64,000 nt of DNA. Source: Dacryopinax spathularia (lineage: Eukaryota; Basidiomycota; Dacrymycetes; Dacrymycetales; Dacrymycetaceae). Each line of letters begins with the position of its first letter. The first letter of the stretch is position 1. A model generated the notes under the pieces. That model was not told where the DNA came from. It did no database searches and saw nothing but the letters and a program-made list of their open reading frames with translations. The stretch is taken from assembly GCA_037974965.1 (NCBI GenBank), contig JBBPFI010000005.1:930001-994000 (forward strand), read 5' to 3'. Positions 17,457 through 30,400 of the stretch are shown one piece after another. The translations under genes were made by a program, and so were the position numbers.

Positions 17457-20400
17457 CTAGATGCCAATATGAATGAATGGAGCCCATCGAATGACGGGTA
17501 GGCCGCGGTATCTCATTCTTTGGACGGCCGCGTGTAGCGCTTCAGCCGCCTGGGATGGATCGGGTGTCCGTCCGTCTCTTGTGAGATGCGAATATACGGA
17601 TTCAGCAGCGACTCCGGCATCCTACAGCAGAGTGAGCTACAAGGTTACGAGAGGAACTTGCATGACTTACGCAATCGGCAATGCTCCACAACGTCCCTAT
17701 AATGCTTCGAAATCCCGCCAGATTCAGTCCAGAAGCGAGGTTCACCGACTCGTCTGGAGCTCTAGGGTCGATGCGCGCGGTATGACAGGCGGAGAGGAAA
17801 GCGAAGTCGGCATGCTCTAATTTCTGTTGTGCTAACCTTCTGAGTGTCAGCGGTCCGTCGTGTAGGGCTAGGTGCGAGCGATAGGGATTCAGCCAGTCAT
17901 GATGTCCGTGGCTGGTGAGATGTACAAAGTTATGGCGCGGTAGGTGCACCAAAACCTGCTCCGATGTGGCTTTCTCGTCTTCCAGAATCGTTAGATCCTC
18001 CTCTCGAAAGCTCTCCATCAAGATATCCTTCTCCTCGAGCCAGGAAGGAAGCGCATTTTCGTCCCTCGTCCTAGAGCATCCGATCGCCAGCATCCTCGCA
18101 TGCTTTCCCTCATTCAGGCGTGCCTGAGCTCGACTGAGCGCCGAAAGCGTGCTCGTGTATGATGGAATCATTACATCCATAAGGCCAATCGGTTCAGGCC
18201 CTCCCGAGACAGCCGCATGTATCGGGAGAGCGGCGAGGGCGCCGGTCGGCAGAAGCCAAACCCTCGACAGTTCGCCTTCGGGGAGGAACGGTTGCAGCGC
18301 GGAACATACGTGCTCGCCGACCGCGGTCCACAACGTCTGTAGAATCTGCGACACTTGACCTTCCGCGAAGGCAATGCCACGCCAATCCTTCGAGTGGTAC
18401 AGCGCTGTAATCAAGTGGCGGGCGTGCAGGGATATCACGTCCGGACTTGCGTTCGGAAGCGGGAAGGGACAAGCTGGTCGATCTGTCGTTATTACAATGC
18501 CGTCTGATCGATACTCGCTAATGTTGAGGACGACGAGAGGTCCCGAAACGGCCGCTTGTCGCAAGTCGGAATAGCGCGACCGGCAGAGGAAGTTCTCAGC
18601 TCCCGGCCGGGAACGGACTTCTGCGGCGAGCTCCTCCCATCTCTCGGCTAATCGTCGGCGAGCACGGCTTGCTTGCTCGAGCCGAGTCGCGTTCTCGGAT
18701 TCCCCGAATGAGCATTCCTCTAAGGCGCTATCGGCGAAGCTCGCCTCTAGCGCTCGACCCACCGATTTCAACTCCGACAAGAGCTCGGAATCGATTGCTC
18801 CGGGGGCGAAGTCGTTGGCTTGTCCCAATTGAAGTTGTTGATTCCACAAGACGGATCGGCTGTTTTCGAGAAGTTCCACCGCAAGCTCCGGTTTGGACTG
18901 CCCTATTGCGCAGGCCGCTGCGTTGTTGCCGATCGCGAGCCAACTTTGGGCGGTTTCGTATCGTACCTGCTCTTCAAGGCCTAGCCAGGCAACGCGGGGT
19001 AGTAGAGAAATCGCCGTCTCATACGATTCTAGAGCAGCTCTTGGTTGGTCCACATGAAGAAGCCTTGCACGTTCCTTCGCCGCTATCCAACGGTCTCTGA
19101 AGTAGGACTGTTCATGAGAGTAGGCACTTTCGAGCAAGTCGCTGGATTCGGCAAAATCAGCGGGGGAATGTCCGACCTCAAACCGGGCGACGAGAGATAG
19201 AGCGAGCTCAAAACGGTGGGAAGCGGAGAGAGGATTGGCCTGTTCAGTCAATGTCGTACTCCGTCTCAAGGCCTCTATCGAGTCCTCGAGATCATGAGCA
19301 CACCCGGTCATCTCAAAGGTGAGCCTTCGAACGCGGCCGAGCCGGCAATAATATTCCGCGGCAGGCCTCTGCGACGCTTCCGCAAGGGCAATGGCGACCT
19401 CGAACGATTTCGCTGCGGTGAATAGGGTCTGAACGCTATGAGTCTGTCGGAATCTTGCCAAAATCGCTTGACCATGTGCATCGTAGGCAGCTGGAAGATC
19501 TCGATTTTTGTTGGGTTGGCCAACCCGGATGACTCTTTCGATGTACTCAAGCGCCGTGTCAAGATCATTTGAACCGCCTTGCGCAAGATTCCTAGCAGTG
19601 AGTGCTCTACAGAGGTCAACGAGCACTTGACCACTCTCGTGAGGAAAAAGAGCCTCCCGACGGGCTTGTTCAAGCGTTTCTATGGCCGACTCTAGTGATC
19701 CTGTCTCCCCTTGATGTAGGTACTGTTGGAAAAGCACCCTTCCGAGTTCCAGGCGAGATTTCCACACATGGGGTCGGGGCGCGTATTGGACGGCCAGGCC
19801 ATGCCACTCTACTGACTCGTCGAGAAGACTGGACACGCCACGGTTGCGAAACGCCATCAGCAGGGCCCGGCCGAAGTCCATTGCAGGTCCGTAGAAGAAC
19901 CAGTAGGTGCGCGGTAAAGTCTCCACTTGATTGCGCAGAATGTTGAGACCAGATTCGAGGTCCTCCAGGAAGCCATACGTTTCGTAGATATCCAGTTTGA
20001 CCTCAGCCTCGTTCAGACGCAGGAAGCGACCCCAGTAGTGGTCCGGCGGCAGTAGGTCCGCGGCAGCAGCCACGTATTCGTGGGCTAGACGAGCATCACT
20101 GACGGGTGCAGAGCTGCGCGACTTCCAGCGCACGTAATGGCACGATGCCAGACCATTAAGCACGTCTGGAAGCCTGAGGTGGGATTTGCGCTCAGTTAGG
20201 ATATGGATACTGGCTTCCTCCATCGAGATCGCTTCGTCCAGTCGACTAACATCCTGGGGCAGTCGAATTTCGAGCTTTGAGATATCCTGGGCATACCAGT
20301 GTAGAGTGAAGGCCCGGTCATCATCGGTGACCGCGTGGACAAGCGCCGACTCGTGGACCTTGAGGAATTCACTCGCATTGCCGAGCTGTTGGTCTCCGAC

Positions 20401-20919
20401 CGAGAATTCGGCAAGGAGTGCAAGGCTTCGGGCGCGCATAGATAGAATGCGTGCCAGCTTGGGGTGCTGCTTACCGGCCAATTGGAGTGCCTCGTCCAGA
20501 TTCTTGAGAGCGGCGATAACGATTTCATGGCGAGAGTCTGAGTCGTGCATGTTCAAGTAAGCATAAGCCACGGAATGCAGGCAATCCACCCTGGCAACAT
20601 CCGTAGGTGAAGTCGCGTCCCGAGCGTTGATTGCTGTGTCCAGTGCCTGTTGATTGTGGGCAGCGTCTGCGGTATATCGGCCTAGCAGGACGTACAGCTC
20701 AGAGAGCGCACAAGCGTGAGAAGGATAATCGGAATGGTGAGGCGTCAGCTCCGTCAGAAGAGCCTCGTAATCCGAAATGGCGCGTTTCAGTGTGGCAAGA
20801 TCGACGGTGCGGTCATATTCGGCCTTCGCAGCTTGGGCAGACTGCAAAAGATCGGCTGCGTTGATAGCTTCCATGTCGGATGGGCTGAAGGTGTCTAATT
20901 CGCGATGTGATGGCGGCAT
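17457..20919 (-). CDS. TPR-CHAT protein, copy 1 (caspase-like)
   Basis: Two exons: 20919-17671 (1083 codons) and 17621-17457 (54 codons plus stop), with a 49-nt intron. The product is 1137 aa. The N-terminal roughly 700 residues are TPR-like helical repeats (many A/L/Y/W-spaced helices such as LDEAISMEEASIHILTER). The C-terminal CHAT domain, a caspase-related fold, carries HLTSHGHHDW with His near residue 1004 and FLSACHTAR with Cys near residue 1045. It continues LNLAGFRSIIGTLWSIAD and, across the intron, ALHAAVQRMRYRG and WAPFIHIGI. The His-Cys dyad expected for an active peptidase is present. An alternative start at 20874 (MEAINAADLL) aligns better with copy 2. Bacterial CHAT proteases act in stress and phage-defence pathways; a role in fungal cell death or self-recognition is inference. 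Confidence 0.85.
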
Positions 20920-22090
20920 CCGGCTTCTGGTAGCCTCATAAATGAGTACAACTAGTCTCCACGAATTAGCGTAGGACTGCTCACCAGCTGAGAGATCAAA
21001 GAAGATAGGGACCAGGGCCGCTCAGCACATGTCGATCCAGTGCCTTTTGAGGAGGTGAGGAGATGAGATGGTGACCAAACCGACAGCGCCTCAGGACGCG
21101 ATGGAAGGATCGCTGGCATGGCATCCAGAGCGTTGCTTCGAACAACGCGATGTGGCGGATAGCATCGTTCGGATGAGGGTGATCCCGAGCCCGATGGTAC
21201 CGTTTTCCACGCTCCGAAGAAGAGAGTGGGCGAGTCCCACCTGTCGTTCTTTGAATGAGCAATTATGGGTATCGAAGACCCAAAGAAGGCAAAGTCTGTC
21301 CCAAAGGAGCTGCTTGACCTGACGGCCGGACAGCCCAAGTGGTGTGAAGATATAGTAGTCGTCAGAGAAGCTATTCTGTGAGCTGTCTTGCGGGTCCCTT
21401 CTGTCGCAAGCACGTGATTCGCCCGGATTTGGGATGTCGAGAGATTCGGATTGCATGTGCCGTCCCCGCAGAAAGACAAAAGGGCGGGAAAGAAGCCAGT
21501 TCAGGCACGCATATGCTCAGCTTCTATCGCACCGCACGCCCTGGGTGAAGTACTGTAGCCGCCCGCTGGTTGGACGATACCTGTGCAGAAAAAAAGATCA
21601 GCCGGATATGTATCAGAGCCTTGGGATAAGGACGTACGGGCAGCATGATCACACAACGTACTGCAGGCATCCTTCCTCGTTCAAGGTTCCGGCAGAACGC
21701 ATCACACAGCCCAGCTGGTCACTTCATGCGAATGGAAGACCCCTTCGTTTTTGCCCAAAAGCGATCCAGACCTTATCGCACCGAATCAGAGTCATTAAGC
21801 CTCCAACAACCGGCACACAGCGCGCTGCGCAGGATGATATTTCTGAATATCATACATTAGCCCCCCATTGTAAGGTCGGTCTAGTTTTCCGCGCAAAATC
21901 AGGTTCTACATACTGGTCTCCTTCTCCCGTCGTATCTCTACGCGGCTCAGGATTCGTACCGCTGCATCATCTACTCCGCCCAGCCCAGCCCAGCCCAGAT
22001 CTCGAGGTTTCTTTCCCTCTTCCCTCTTTCCCGCTTCCACTCCTTATTATCCAGGTCCCTCGTATCCCCCCTTCCATCCCTCGCTCTGCC
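20920..22090. other. Intergenic upstream of TPR-CHAT copy 1
   Basis: A 1.17-kb stretch with no supported gene. A 282-codon plus-strand frame (21434-22282) overlaps the antisense of the Mit_KHE1 C-terminus and has no motif, so it is treated as chance. This stretch should hold the promoter of TPR-CHAT copy 1 and the 3' end of Mit_KHE1. Confidence 0.4.
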
Positions 22091-23704
22091 CTACTGCTTC
22101 CCGTCGTCCTTCCCATCCTTCGCCCCCTCTTTCGCCTGCTCCGCCCCACCTTTCCCGCCGCCCTCACCCTTCCCTTCGGCCGCTGCAAGGCTCCTCAGCT
22201 CCTCACGCACCCTCACCCTAGCCTGAGCAAGCGCGATCCCCAACTCCGTCGCCCCCTCCTCAGGCAGGTCGAACGCTTTTAAAACCGTTAAGATGTCGGT
22301 GTCGTTTAGGAGTAGGTAGTGGGAGGCGAGGTCTTCCGTTTGGTCTGCTTCTGCTCCTGCTTGGCTGGAGGAGGTAGACGAAGGGGAAAAGGAAGCGGAA
22401 GGGGAAGGGGAAGAGGGGAAGGGAGTGGTGGTCGGGTTTGGCAAAGCGTTCGGCAGCCCTTTAGCCGGGGCTGTGCTCTCTCTCTCTCCTGCTGCTGTTC
22501 CAGACGGGCTAGGGCCCGAGGAGTTGGAGGAGACGGAAGAGACGGAGGAGCTCGAAGGAGGCAGCTCGGTCGCGGGCGGAGAAGGCGGCGGCAGCGTCGG
22601 TGGCAGGGAGGGGAAGGTGGCGTATAATTTTTCAAGGAGGGGCGAGGGGGTGGGGACGATACTGTGTGAATCTAGCAGCTTGGACAGATAGTTTGCGGCT
22701 CTGTATGCTGTTCACTCGAACGGATCAGCTTCCTCCTTGAACCAATTACGACGACAAGGAAGACAGTGGGAGAGCAAGGGGGGGGGAAGGAGAGAGCAAG
22801 TGAGGAGGGACGTACCACGATAATGACTCCACGCCCTCCACGCACAGTAGAAGAACGGGATGTTCGGTATGACCGGTACGAGCGCGAACGGGGCAGTGAC
22901 GGGGAGGGCAATAAGGTAGATATAGAGGCTCCGTTTATGGGAGGGAGCGCGGTGGGACACAAGTGTGCGCAGGTGGGTGAGCGGGGAGGGGAGGAAAGGC
23001 GGGTAGAGGAGCGGGATCTTGCGGCGAGCGTCAGCTTCGTCTTTCTGTTGACTGCTTCCTGCCCCGGGGAAGGGCAGTGGAGGGAAAGGGAAAAGGGAAT
23101 GGAAAGGAGGGGACGTACTGTTACTCGTTCACCGCGAGCTTTGGCCTCGCTTACTGCTTTCTCCCTTTCCCCTTCTCTATCTTTCAGTAACCCGGGCCCT
23201 AGTGCAGGCTCGAGCCCGGTTAGGGCGAGCTCTTCGAAGTCTATCCTTCTGTAGATCCGTTGGCCGGCGGAGTAGAGTCGGTGCTGTCATGAACGACCGT
23301 TAGCCTGACTGAGCCAAAAGGTGCTGGGAAGCGAGTGGAGTCGGAGGAGGAGAGAAGGGGCAGAAAAGTTGGAATGTTGGAGATGTAGAAGGGCGCGGAG
23401 TTGAGCAGGATAGAGGGGGGATATAAGAGAAGCGTACCTGCCACGACCTCGGCGGTTTCTTCCCAAACCCGACCCACGTCCTCGTAGCCGTACTAATCCC
23501 CTTCTTCACCAGCCCGCTCACCCTCTTCCCCACACTCGGTTTCTCTGCCGTGCCCGCAGTCCCTCCCTCTCCGGAGCTGGAGGAGTTGGATGAGGGGCCG
23601 GGACGAGGTTGTTGTGCGTAGTAGTATATGAGAGGTTCGAGTGAGCCGACGCGTTTTGTGAGGGGGAGTGCGAGGAGACGCATGTGTGTTAGAGGGGGTG
23701 ACAT
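22091..23704 (-). CDS. Mitochondrial K+/H+ exchange-related protein (Mit_KHE1 family)
   Basis: Exons on the minus strand are 23704-23438, 23283-23133, 23058-22816 and 22707-22091. They join in frame to 425 aa. Diagnostic parts are an N-terminus MRLLALPLTKRVGSLEPLIY, then RIDFEELALTGLEPALGPGL, then IPLLYPPFLPSPLTHLR. A hydrophobic hairpin LIALPVTAPFALVPVIPNIP is followed by FFYCAWRAWSHYRAYRAANY. This is the order I recall for PF10173 proteins, which yeast work links to K+/H+ exchange across the inner mitochondrial membrane. The tail (about residue 240 onward) is Ser/Pro-rich and low complexity, ending in a Lys/Gly/Ala stretch. The donor of intron 2 is GTGAAC (23132); a GTACGT nearby breaks the frame. 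Introns 1 (154 nt) and 3 (108 nt) are longer than usual for this window. Confidence 0.85.
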
Positions 23705-24339
23705 CTTCTCACTTTCTTCTCTCTATGAGCCTCTGTGAATATCTCGTCTTCTTTTTCTGGTCTGTCTCAGCAGGAGGAGTGGAAGATGTCTAATAGTCTG
23801 TGCGGGCTGGAGGAGAGGCAGAGAGCGGAGGACGACGTGTAAGATCGCCCGGAATGGAGGCCGTGTGCCGGAGGAGCGCGCAATCGAACACCAGTCCGTC
23901 AAAATCGAGCGCGCACGTGTTCGGAGAAGGGCGCGTCATCATCTCGCTTCTTCATCTCCGCAACTCCGGGAGAGTCATGCTACACTAACTCGAGTAAAGT
24001 CTATAGTGGATACGTGGTTGGCTGTGGTCCACTGCGTGGTACAACATACTATTGACTGATACCAAGTTCAGCTTGAACCATTCATTGTCCATCTGTGACT
24101 CGTCAATGAAGACTTCATGTGGCACACACACCGGGCTCATCACGTGCCCCCATTCAGGGCGCCCCGCCCGGTGCCGAGAGCGCCCAATCTTAGATCCGGG
24201 GTAACCGTACCGCGCGAATACGCTCACGAGCCTCATTCGCCCCAATATCCCCGCAGTACTTCGGGCGAGCGGCCATCTCCTCCTCCTCCCCTCCCTCTTC
24301 CCCGCTCTTGCTGTAGCAGCGCTGATCTCAGAGGTAAAG

Positions 24340-26369
24340 ATGCTGCGTCGCGCTCATCTCCCCCGTCGTCCGCCTACTTATGGTGGGCTCACTGGTGTGA
24401 GCAGAGCGAGCTGGAGAACCGAATCCTCGACCTCCCACCCCCCGCCCTCCCACCGCCCCCTCTCCCCACCAGCAACACACGGCCACCTCCCCGGCGCACC
24501 CCGCTCCGCCCTCACAACCTCCCTTCATTTCTTCAACAGCGTCATGGAAGGTACCCAGATCCCGACCTACAGAGTAATGGACGGCAATGGCCGGCTCATG
24601 GAGGGTGGGAAAGAGCCGGATGTGGGGAGGGAGTTTGCGAGACGGTTGTATGAGACTATGATGCTCTTGCCGAGCTTGGATACGGTGCTGTATAGCGCGC
24701 AGAGACATGGGAGTATTAGGTGCGTTCGTGTTCATCCTGGGTGCTTGTTGCTCGCTCATGCGTCGTGCAGTTTCTACATGACTACTGTATGCGCATATAT
24801 CCCGTTCCAGCAGGACCTGGCTAATGCAGACTAGCACGGCGAAGAAGCATCAGTAGTGGGCTCGGCAGCGGCCCTCGAGCCCACAGACGAGTGCGTCCTC
24901 ACCCCCTTCACGTCCACCCTCCTCCTCCCTCCCTGCACCATCTAACCCCCTCGCGCCCGCAGAGTCCTCGGTCAATACCGCGAAGTCGGCGTCCTCCTCT
25001 GGCGCCAATTCCCGCTCTCCTCCATAATGGCCCAATGCTTCTCTTCAGTCGACGACACATGCACCAAAGGCCGTCAAATGCCCGTCCACTTCGGCAGCCC
25101 AGACTTCCATTTTCATACGATCTCGAGTCCGCTGGCCACTCAGATCCCGCAGGCTGCCGGGGTCGCTTTTGCCCTCAAGAGGGAATCGGCGGCGGCGGCT
25201 GGGGGAGGGAAGGGGGAGAGGGTGGCGGTGTGTTATTTTGGGGAAGGGGCGGCGAGCGAGGGCGATTTTCATGCGGGGTTGGGGATGGCTAGTGTGCTGG
25301 GGGGACGTGAGTCGCCCGTCGCTCCTTTACATTCCCGTTCTTCTTCTGCTTCTCTCCTCTCCTCTACGACTTCTCTCGCTCTTGTCCCCGTTTCCTCTCG
25401 CCTGCACACTCCTTCTGTCTCACACGCCTTCCCTTCCCTCTTCTCCTGCCTCGGCGCATAAACATAGCTGACACCCCTCCCAACCAGCATTAATATTCTT
25501 TTGCCGGAACAACGGGTTCGCCATCTCCACCCCCGCGGCCGAACAGTACGCGGGCGACGGCATCGCGGCGCGCGGTCCGGGGTATGGGATGTATACGATT
25601 AGGGTGGATGGGAATGATGCTTGGGTGCGTTCTGTCCTGTTTCCTTGGGCGGATCTTACGAGGGAGAGAGTCGATGTTGATGCGCATGCGTTTAGGCGGT
25701 TTATATGGCTATGAAGGAAGCTAGGAGGCTCGCGTTGGAGAACCAGAAGCCTGTGCTTGTTGAGGCGATGACTTATCGGTGCGTCACTTCCTCCCCTTCC
25801 TTCGTTATTCCCCTCTTTGCCTCGACCTTCCTTTCCTTGCCTCCGTTTCATCCTCCTTGCCTCGCCTCGGTCTTCTTCCCCCGTTTCCCTTCCTGACTTG
25901 AGTGAATGGTCTAACGCCCACCCACAGCGTCGGGCACCACTCTACCTCGGACGACTCCTACGCCTACCGCGCAAAACAAGAAGTCGAGGACTGGAAACGG
26001 GTCGACAACCCGCTCTTCCGGCTACGCAAGTACCTCGAGCACAAAGGCTGGTGGTCAAGCGAAGAAGAAGCGTTCCTGCGGTCAAAGCACAGGAAAGAGA
26101 TCATGGCTGCTTTCACGGAGGCGGAGAGGAGGCCGAAGCCTCCACTGGGGGAGATGCTGAGGGATGTGTATGCCGAGCGCGAGCTGGGAGCGGCGGAGGG
26201 GAAGGAGGAAGAGCCGTGGATGATCAGAGAGCAGAGGGAGGAGCTGGCGAGGTTGTTGAGGACGTGGGGAGAAGCGTGGGAGCCTTGGAAGAAAGAGCTC
26301 GGGCGGTTTGAGGGCGGGGGGAGGGACGTGATGGATGTTGGGCGGCGGGAGAAGGAAGGGGAGAGCTAG
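24340..26369 (+). CDS. BCKDHA: Branched-chain 2-oxoacid dehydrogenase E1-alpha, mitochondrial
   Basis: This is the thiamine-diphosphate E1-alpha subunit of the BCKDH complex, which decarboxylates the 2-oxo acids of Leu, Ile and Val in the mitochondrial matrix. Exons are 24340-24719, 24771-24786, 24835-24890, 24963-25306, 25488-25624, 25696-25778 and 25928-26369, giving 485 aa. An Arg-rich presequence ([10 protein letters not shown]) is followed by SLHFFNSV and IPTYRVMDG. The ThDP motif is GEGAASEGD...CRNNGF. The phosphorylation loop [16 protein letters not shown] is conserved, suggesting BCKDH-kinase control. [20 protein letters not shown] and the C-terminal helices are also typical. Exon 2 is only 16 nt and encodes FYMTT plus part of a Ser codon; skipping it would break the frame. 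A partner E1-beta is not in the window. Confidence 0.95.
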
Positions 26370-27466
26370 GGACGGAAGGGGTGAATGTATAAGAATGTAA
26401 GATGGTGCAATAATGCAATGTAAGATGCTCCGAGCACCGCGGAATGGTGCCAAGTGCTCTGCACATCTTGATTTGCTATTTCGAAGCGACATCGGAAGAT
26501 GCAGGACGAAGTCGGCTCTGTCAGAACACCGACTCGACAAAGTTCTAGGACAATCCTGATCATCGATCATCCCCGTCTCCTTCTCAAGGGTCCGCGAGGA
26601 TCTCTATGACGCGCATCAGAAGACGAGGGATCGTCAGGTCTTCTTCTCGTCTTCTTTACTTCCACCATCAGGGTCGGCAGTACTGTCTTCGTTCGAGGCA
26701 CTGCTTTCTTTTTTTGTTGCTGCGCCAAAGAGAGTACAAATGGGGCGTCTGATTGAACCTGCAGACTGGCGATTGATTAGGCTCACGAATGCCTTTATCT
26801 ACCGGCTACTGTTCTGATCTAAACTACAATCTCTCGCTAACGGTCTACTATGAGCCAACCCTGTGGTCGACCGCACGTTTCTGCCAGCCGAAGATCTCCG
26901 ATGCCTCATAAGAGCCCTACTCCTCGAAGCACAGCCCAACAGATGAATCTGCAATCCCACGACTGACTTGCATCTGCAAGAGCCGATGTTGACCGGTTAA
27001 TGAATGCGACCATCTGCCGGTTGCTGCCCCTCGCCGAGGAGGTCTGATGATCGGTCACACCGCCCCGCTCTACTAGTAGCAGACAACCCACAGCCCTAGC
27101 GCGTCAAATCTCGACCACCTCCAGGACGCCCTGATGCACAACGAGATGGACGATCCTTTACGTCGTACACGACGCTGACTGGACTCGCACTAGTCTTTGC
27201 CTTGGAGCGATTGGCTATGGCTGTCCTGCGTGTGGTCCAGCGTTGACCATATGGACTGCGAGGATATTTCCTTTCCTCCGGCCTCGTGTTCCCTCGACTT
27301 GCCTTCTGCTACCAGGCACTGCGTCCTATTTATCCAAGGCTATCTCAACTGCACATCCTCTTTTGTGACGCGAACTTCGTCTAGAGGTGAGCACGAACCG
27401 CCAGGTTACTCTCGGCAGCTGACTAAAACGCATGCAAGCACTGGACGCGACCGGGCATTCTCAGAT
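26370..27466. other. Intergenic upstream of TPR-CHAT copy 2
   Basis: 1.1 kb without a supported gene. The frame of the downstream gene is open back to 27197, but the added residues (MPWSDWLWLS...) resemble nothing in copy 1 and are taken as leader sequence. No repeats stand out. Confidence 0.4.
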
Positions 27467-30400
27467 ATGGAATCCGAAGAAGCGGCGCAGCTCTTGGCCT
27501 CTGCAGAGCTTGCCAAGTCCCGGTATGAGCGAACGATGCAACGTACCGACCTGGATTTAGCGCGAAGCAGCTACGAGCGCCTGATCTCTGGTCTGCATCC
27601 GGATGATCGGGATCTTCCATCACACAAGAGCGCTCTCGTAGAGGTATTACTCATGTTGGGCGAGTACACGGACGATATCGGCTATGTCCTTCGCGCGGTT
27701 CAGCTCGCCCGCGAGGTGCTGGATGCTACTGCAGCCGAAGACGCAACCCGCATCGATCGATTGACGCTTTTGGCCACCGCCTTGGATGACCAATCCTGCA
27801 AGCAGCCGAAAAAGGAAACTGCCCTGTCCGCCCTCCAGTACCGCGACAGCGCTCTGGCACTCGTCGATGAAGAACATCCCCAACGAGCTTCGCTTGTCGC
27901 GGCGCGCGGACGAACGATACGATTACTGGTCAATCACGCCGGCTCTCATGCTGAGCAGTTGGAACGAGCACGCGAGTCGGTCATCATCCATGAGGATGCA
28001 CTCAAGCACCCAGCCCAGAATGACGAGGAACGAGCGGTTATACTACATGGCTACGCCCGCAGCCTGATCAACTTCAACGAGCGCGCACCACCGGAGGAAA
28101 GGCGTTGGGAGGATGCGGTCTTCCGAGCGCACGAGAGCGTTCGCCTTACACCGGCGCAACATTACAAGCGGTATCGCCGATGTGGTGTGCTCGGCATGGC
28201 GTACGTTTTGCGACACTTGGCTGGCGACCGAAGCGACTTGGACGGTCTCGAGCTGGCCCGTCAAAGCTTCGCCGAAGCTATCAGCTGTGTGCCACAAGCG
28301 CATCACGCTTGGCGCGTACACATGCTAAATCTCAGTAATGTGTTGGTGGACCGACATGAAGCATGCGGCTCGTTTGCCGATCTTCAAGACGGGATCGCGA
28401 TACTGCGCGCGCTCGTGATCACGCTCCCGGAGAATCACCCCCATCGCTCTGCACGGCTCCACGGCCTCGGTCAAGCGCTTTTTCAGTCCTTCCTCAACCG
28501 TGGCCTCCCGGGCTTGCTGGATGAATCTATAGAGTGCTTGCAATCCGCATATCAGAACGGAGCGCCAAGTCAAGCACATCAAAAGCCTGAGCTGGGGCAC
28601 ATGCTTCTCGAACGCTACTTCCACAGACATGATCCGTCAGATTTGGACAAGGCAGTGCAGGCGTTCGAGAGTTTGTTGCAATCCAGTTTACCGCCTCGAC
28701 GACGACATCGCTCTCTTGCCAACCTCGCAAACGTCCTGACCATTCGTTATTCCGTGAGGCGCGATACTGAAGACCTCGAACGGGCTCATCAATATTACGA
28801 GGAGGTTATTCAAGTTAGGGAACCCCACGAACTGGGTGACATTTCCCAAGTGCTAAATGCATATGGGCTTTCCGTACAGAGCCGCTATCGTTACCAACAT
28901 CAAGCCGTAGATCTCCAAAAATCGGCCGAACTGTTCCAGAAGGCAGTCGATACAGCTTGGACAGAACACCCGCGTCTCGCAGCCTATTACCGCAATCTAG
29001 GCACCGCTCAGAGAAGGCTGCACTCGCTTGCGTCGTCTTCCACGCTTCTGGATGATTCAATAACATCGCTTCGCAAGGCAGTCCATTTAACTCCCCCGAG
29101 AGATCCGCTTTCCGCAAAGCACAAGTTTGAGCTGGCTTTGGCGCTTAATACCCAATTCAAGCTCAAGAGTGACTCGCGAGATCTTATCGAAGCGAGTGCG
29201 CTCCTGCGAACCGCCTCGGTCGATACGGGCTCTTTCGTCATGGACAGGTGGAATGCAGCGCGAGAACGCGCAACCCTACTGCACGCCCACCCTATCGGCA
29301 AGCAAGCGGCGCTTGAGTCGTACGAACTCGCCATCTCTCTACTACCCCGAATCGCGTGCTTCGGTGTGGACGAGGAAGTCCGATACGAAATGGCGCAGAA
29401 TTGGGTACGGCTCGGCAGCGACGCGGCCGCCTGCGCCATCTCCCTCTCGAAACCGGAACTTGCGGTTGAGTTTTTGGAAAACAGTCGCTCGGTCTTGTGG
29501 AGTCAGCTTTTCCAAATAACTAAGGACCTTCAAGACATACGCAGGATCGCTCCGGCCTTGGTCGATGAATTGGCCGCAGTTGAGAAAGCTCTCGAACTAA
29601 ACATGCGGGCCCCTTTCTATATCTTATCAGATGGAAAGGAATCACATGCCCTTTATGAGGAGCAGCTGTCGCGGGCTAGACGTCGGTTGCTGGAACGGAG
29701 GGAACGGTTACACGAGCAAATACGGAGAATTGCCGGGGGCCGCAAGCTCTTTGGCTGGACAACGTACCGTGAGCTCCGTCCGGCGCTCACCGTCGGTCCA
29801 GTTGTCCTGCTGAATGTGAGCCTACACCGCTGCGATGGCATAATGATGGGTAAAGATCACTCACTTCGAGTCTTTCCCCTTGCATCCGCGCGCAGCGAGC
29901 TCCTGGAACGATGGTCGCGACAACTCACCTCGATCCTTCAGCAAAGTCGAGATCGAACAACCACATCATTTGCCGATCGACATGTCTGCCAACTCCTGGA
30001 GATGCTCTGGAGAGACGTAGGGAGTCCTCTTTGGCAAGCAATGAAGCCGATGACACGTGAAGGCGAACTTTTGCGAACATGGCTTATGCCAACCGGTGGA
30101 CTGGCCTCCCTCCCTATACACGCGGCCATGACGAGCAAACCAGTTCCGTTTGGTATACGTATACAGGACTTTATGATACCGTCGTACATTCCAACGCTGT
30201 CTGCTCTCATCCGCGGTCAGGAAGAGATCACCGCGCCTTCCTCATTCGATCTACTTGCTGTAGGCTGTCCTAATACGCCTGGTCAGAAGCCGTTGCCATC
30301 GTGGAAAGAAGAGAAAGAGATGATATATGAAGTCTTCCCCAAGCAGTCCGTCACCATTTTGGAAGGCGAGGAAGCAACCATTCAGAACTTCTTCGCTGCC

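Noticed and set aside
21434-22282. 282-codon plus-strand frame
   Set aside because: Half of it is antisense to the Mit_KHE1 C-terminus and the rest is compositionally random; no motif, no splice-consistent extension.
27197-27466. 90 extra codons in frame upstream of TPR-CHAT copy 2
   Set aside because: The paralogue starts at the equivalent of 27467, and the extra residues lack TPR character; more likely leader sequence.
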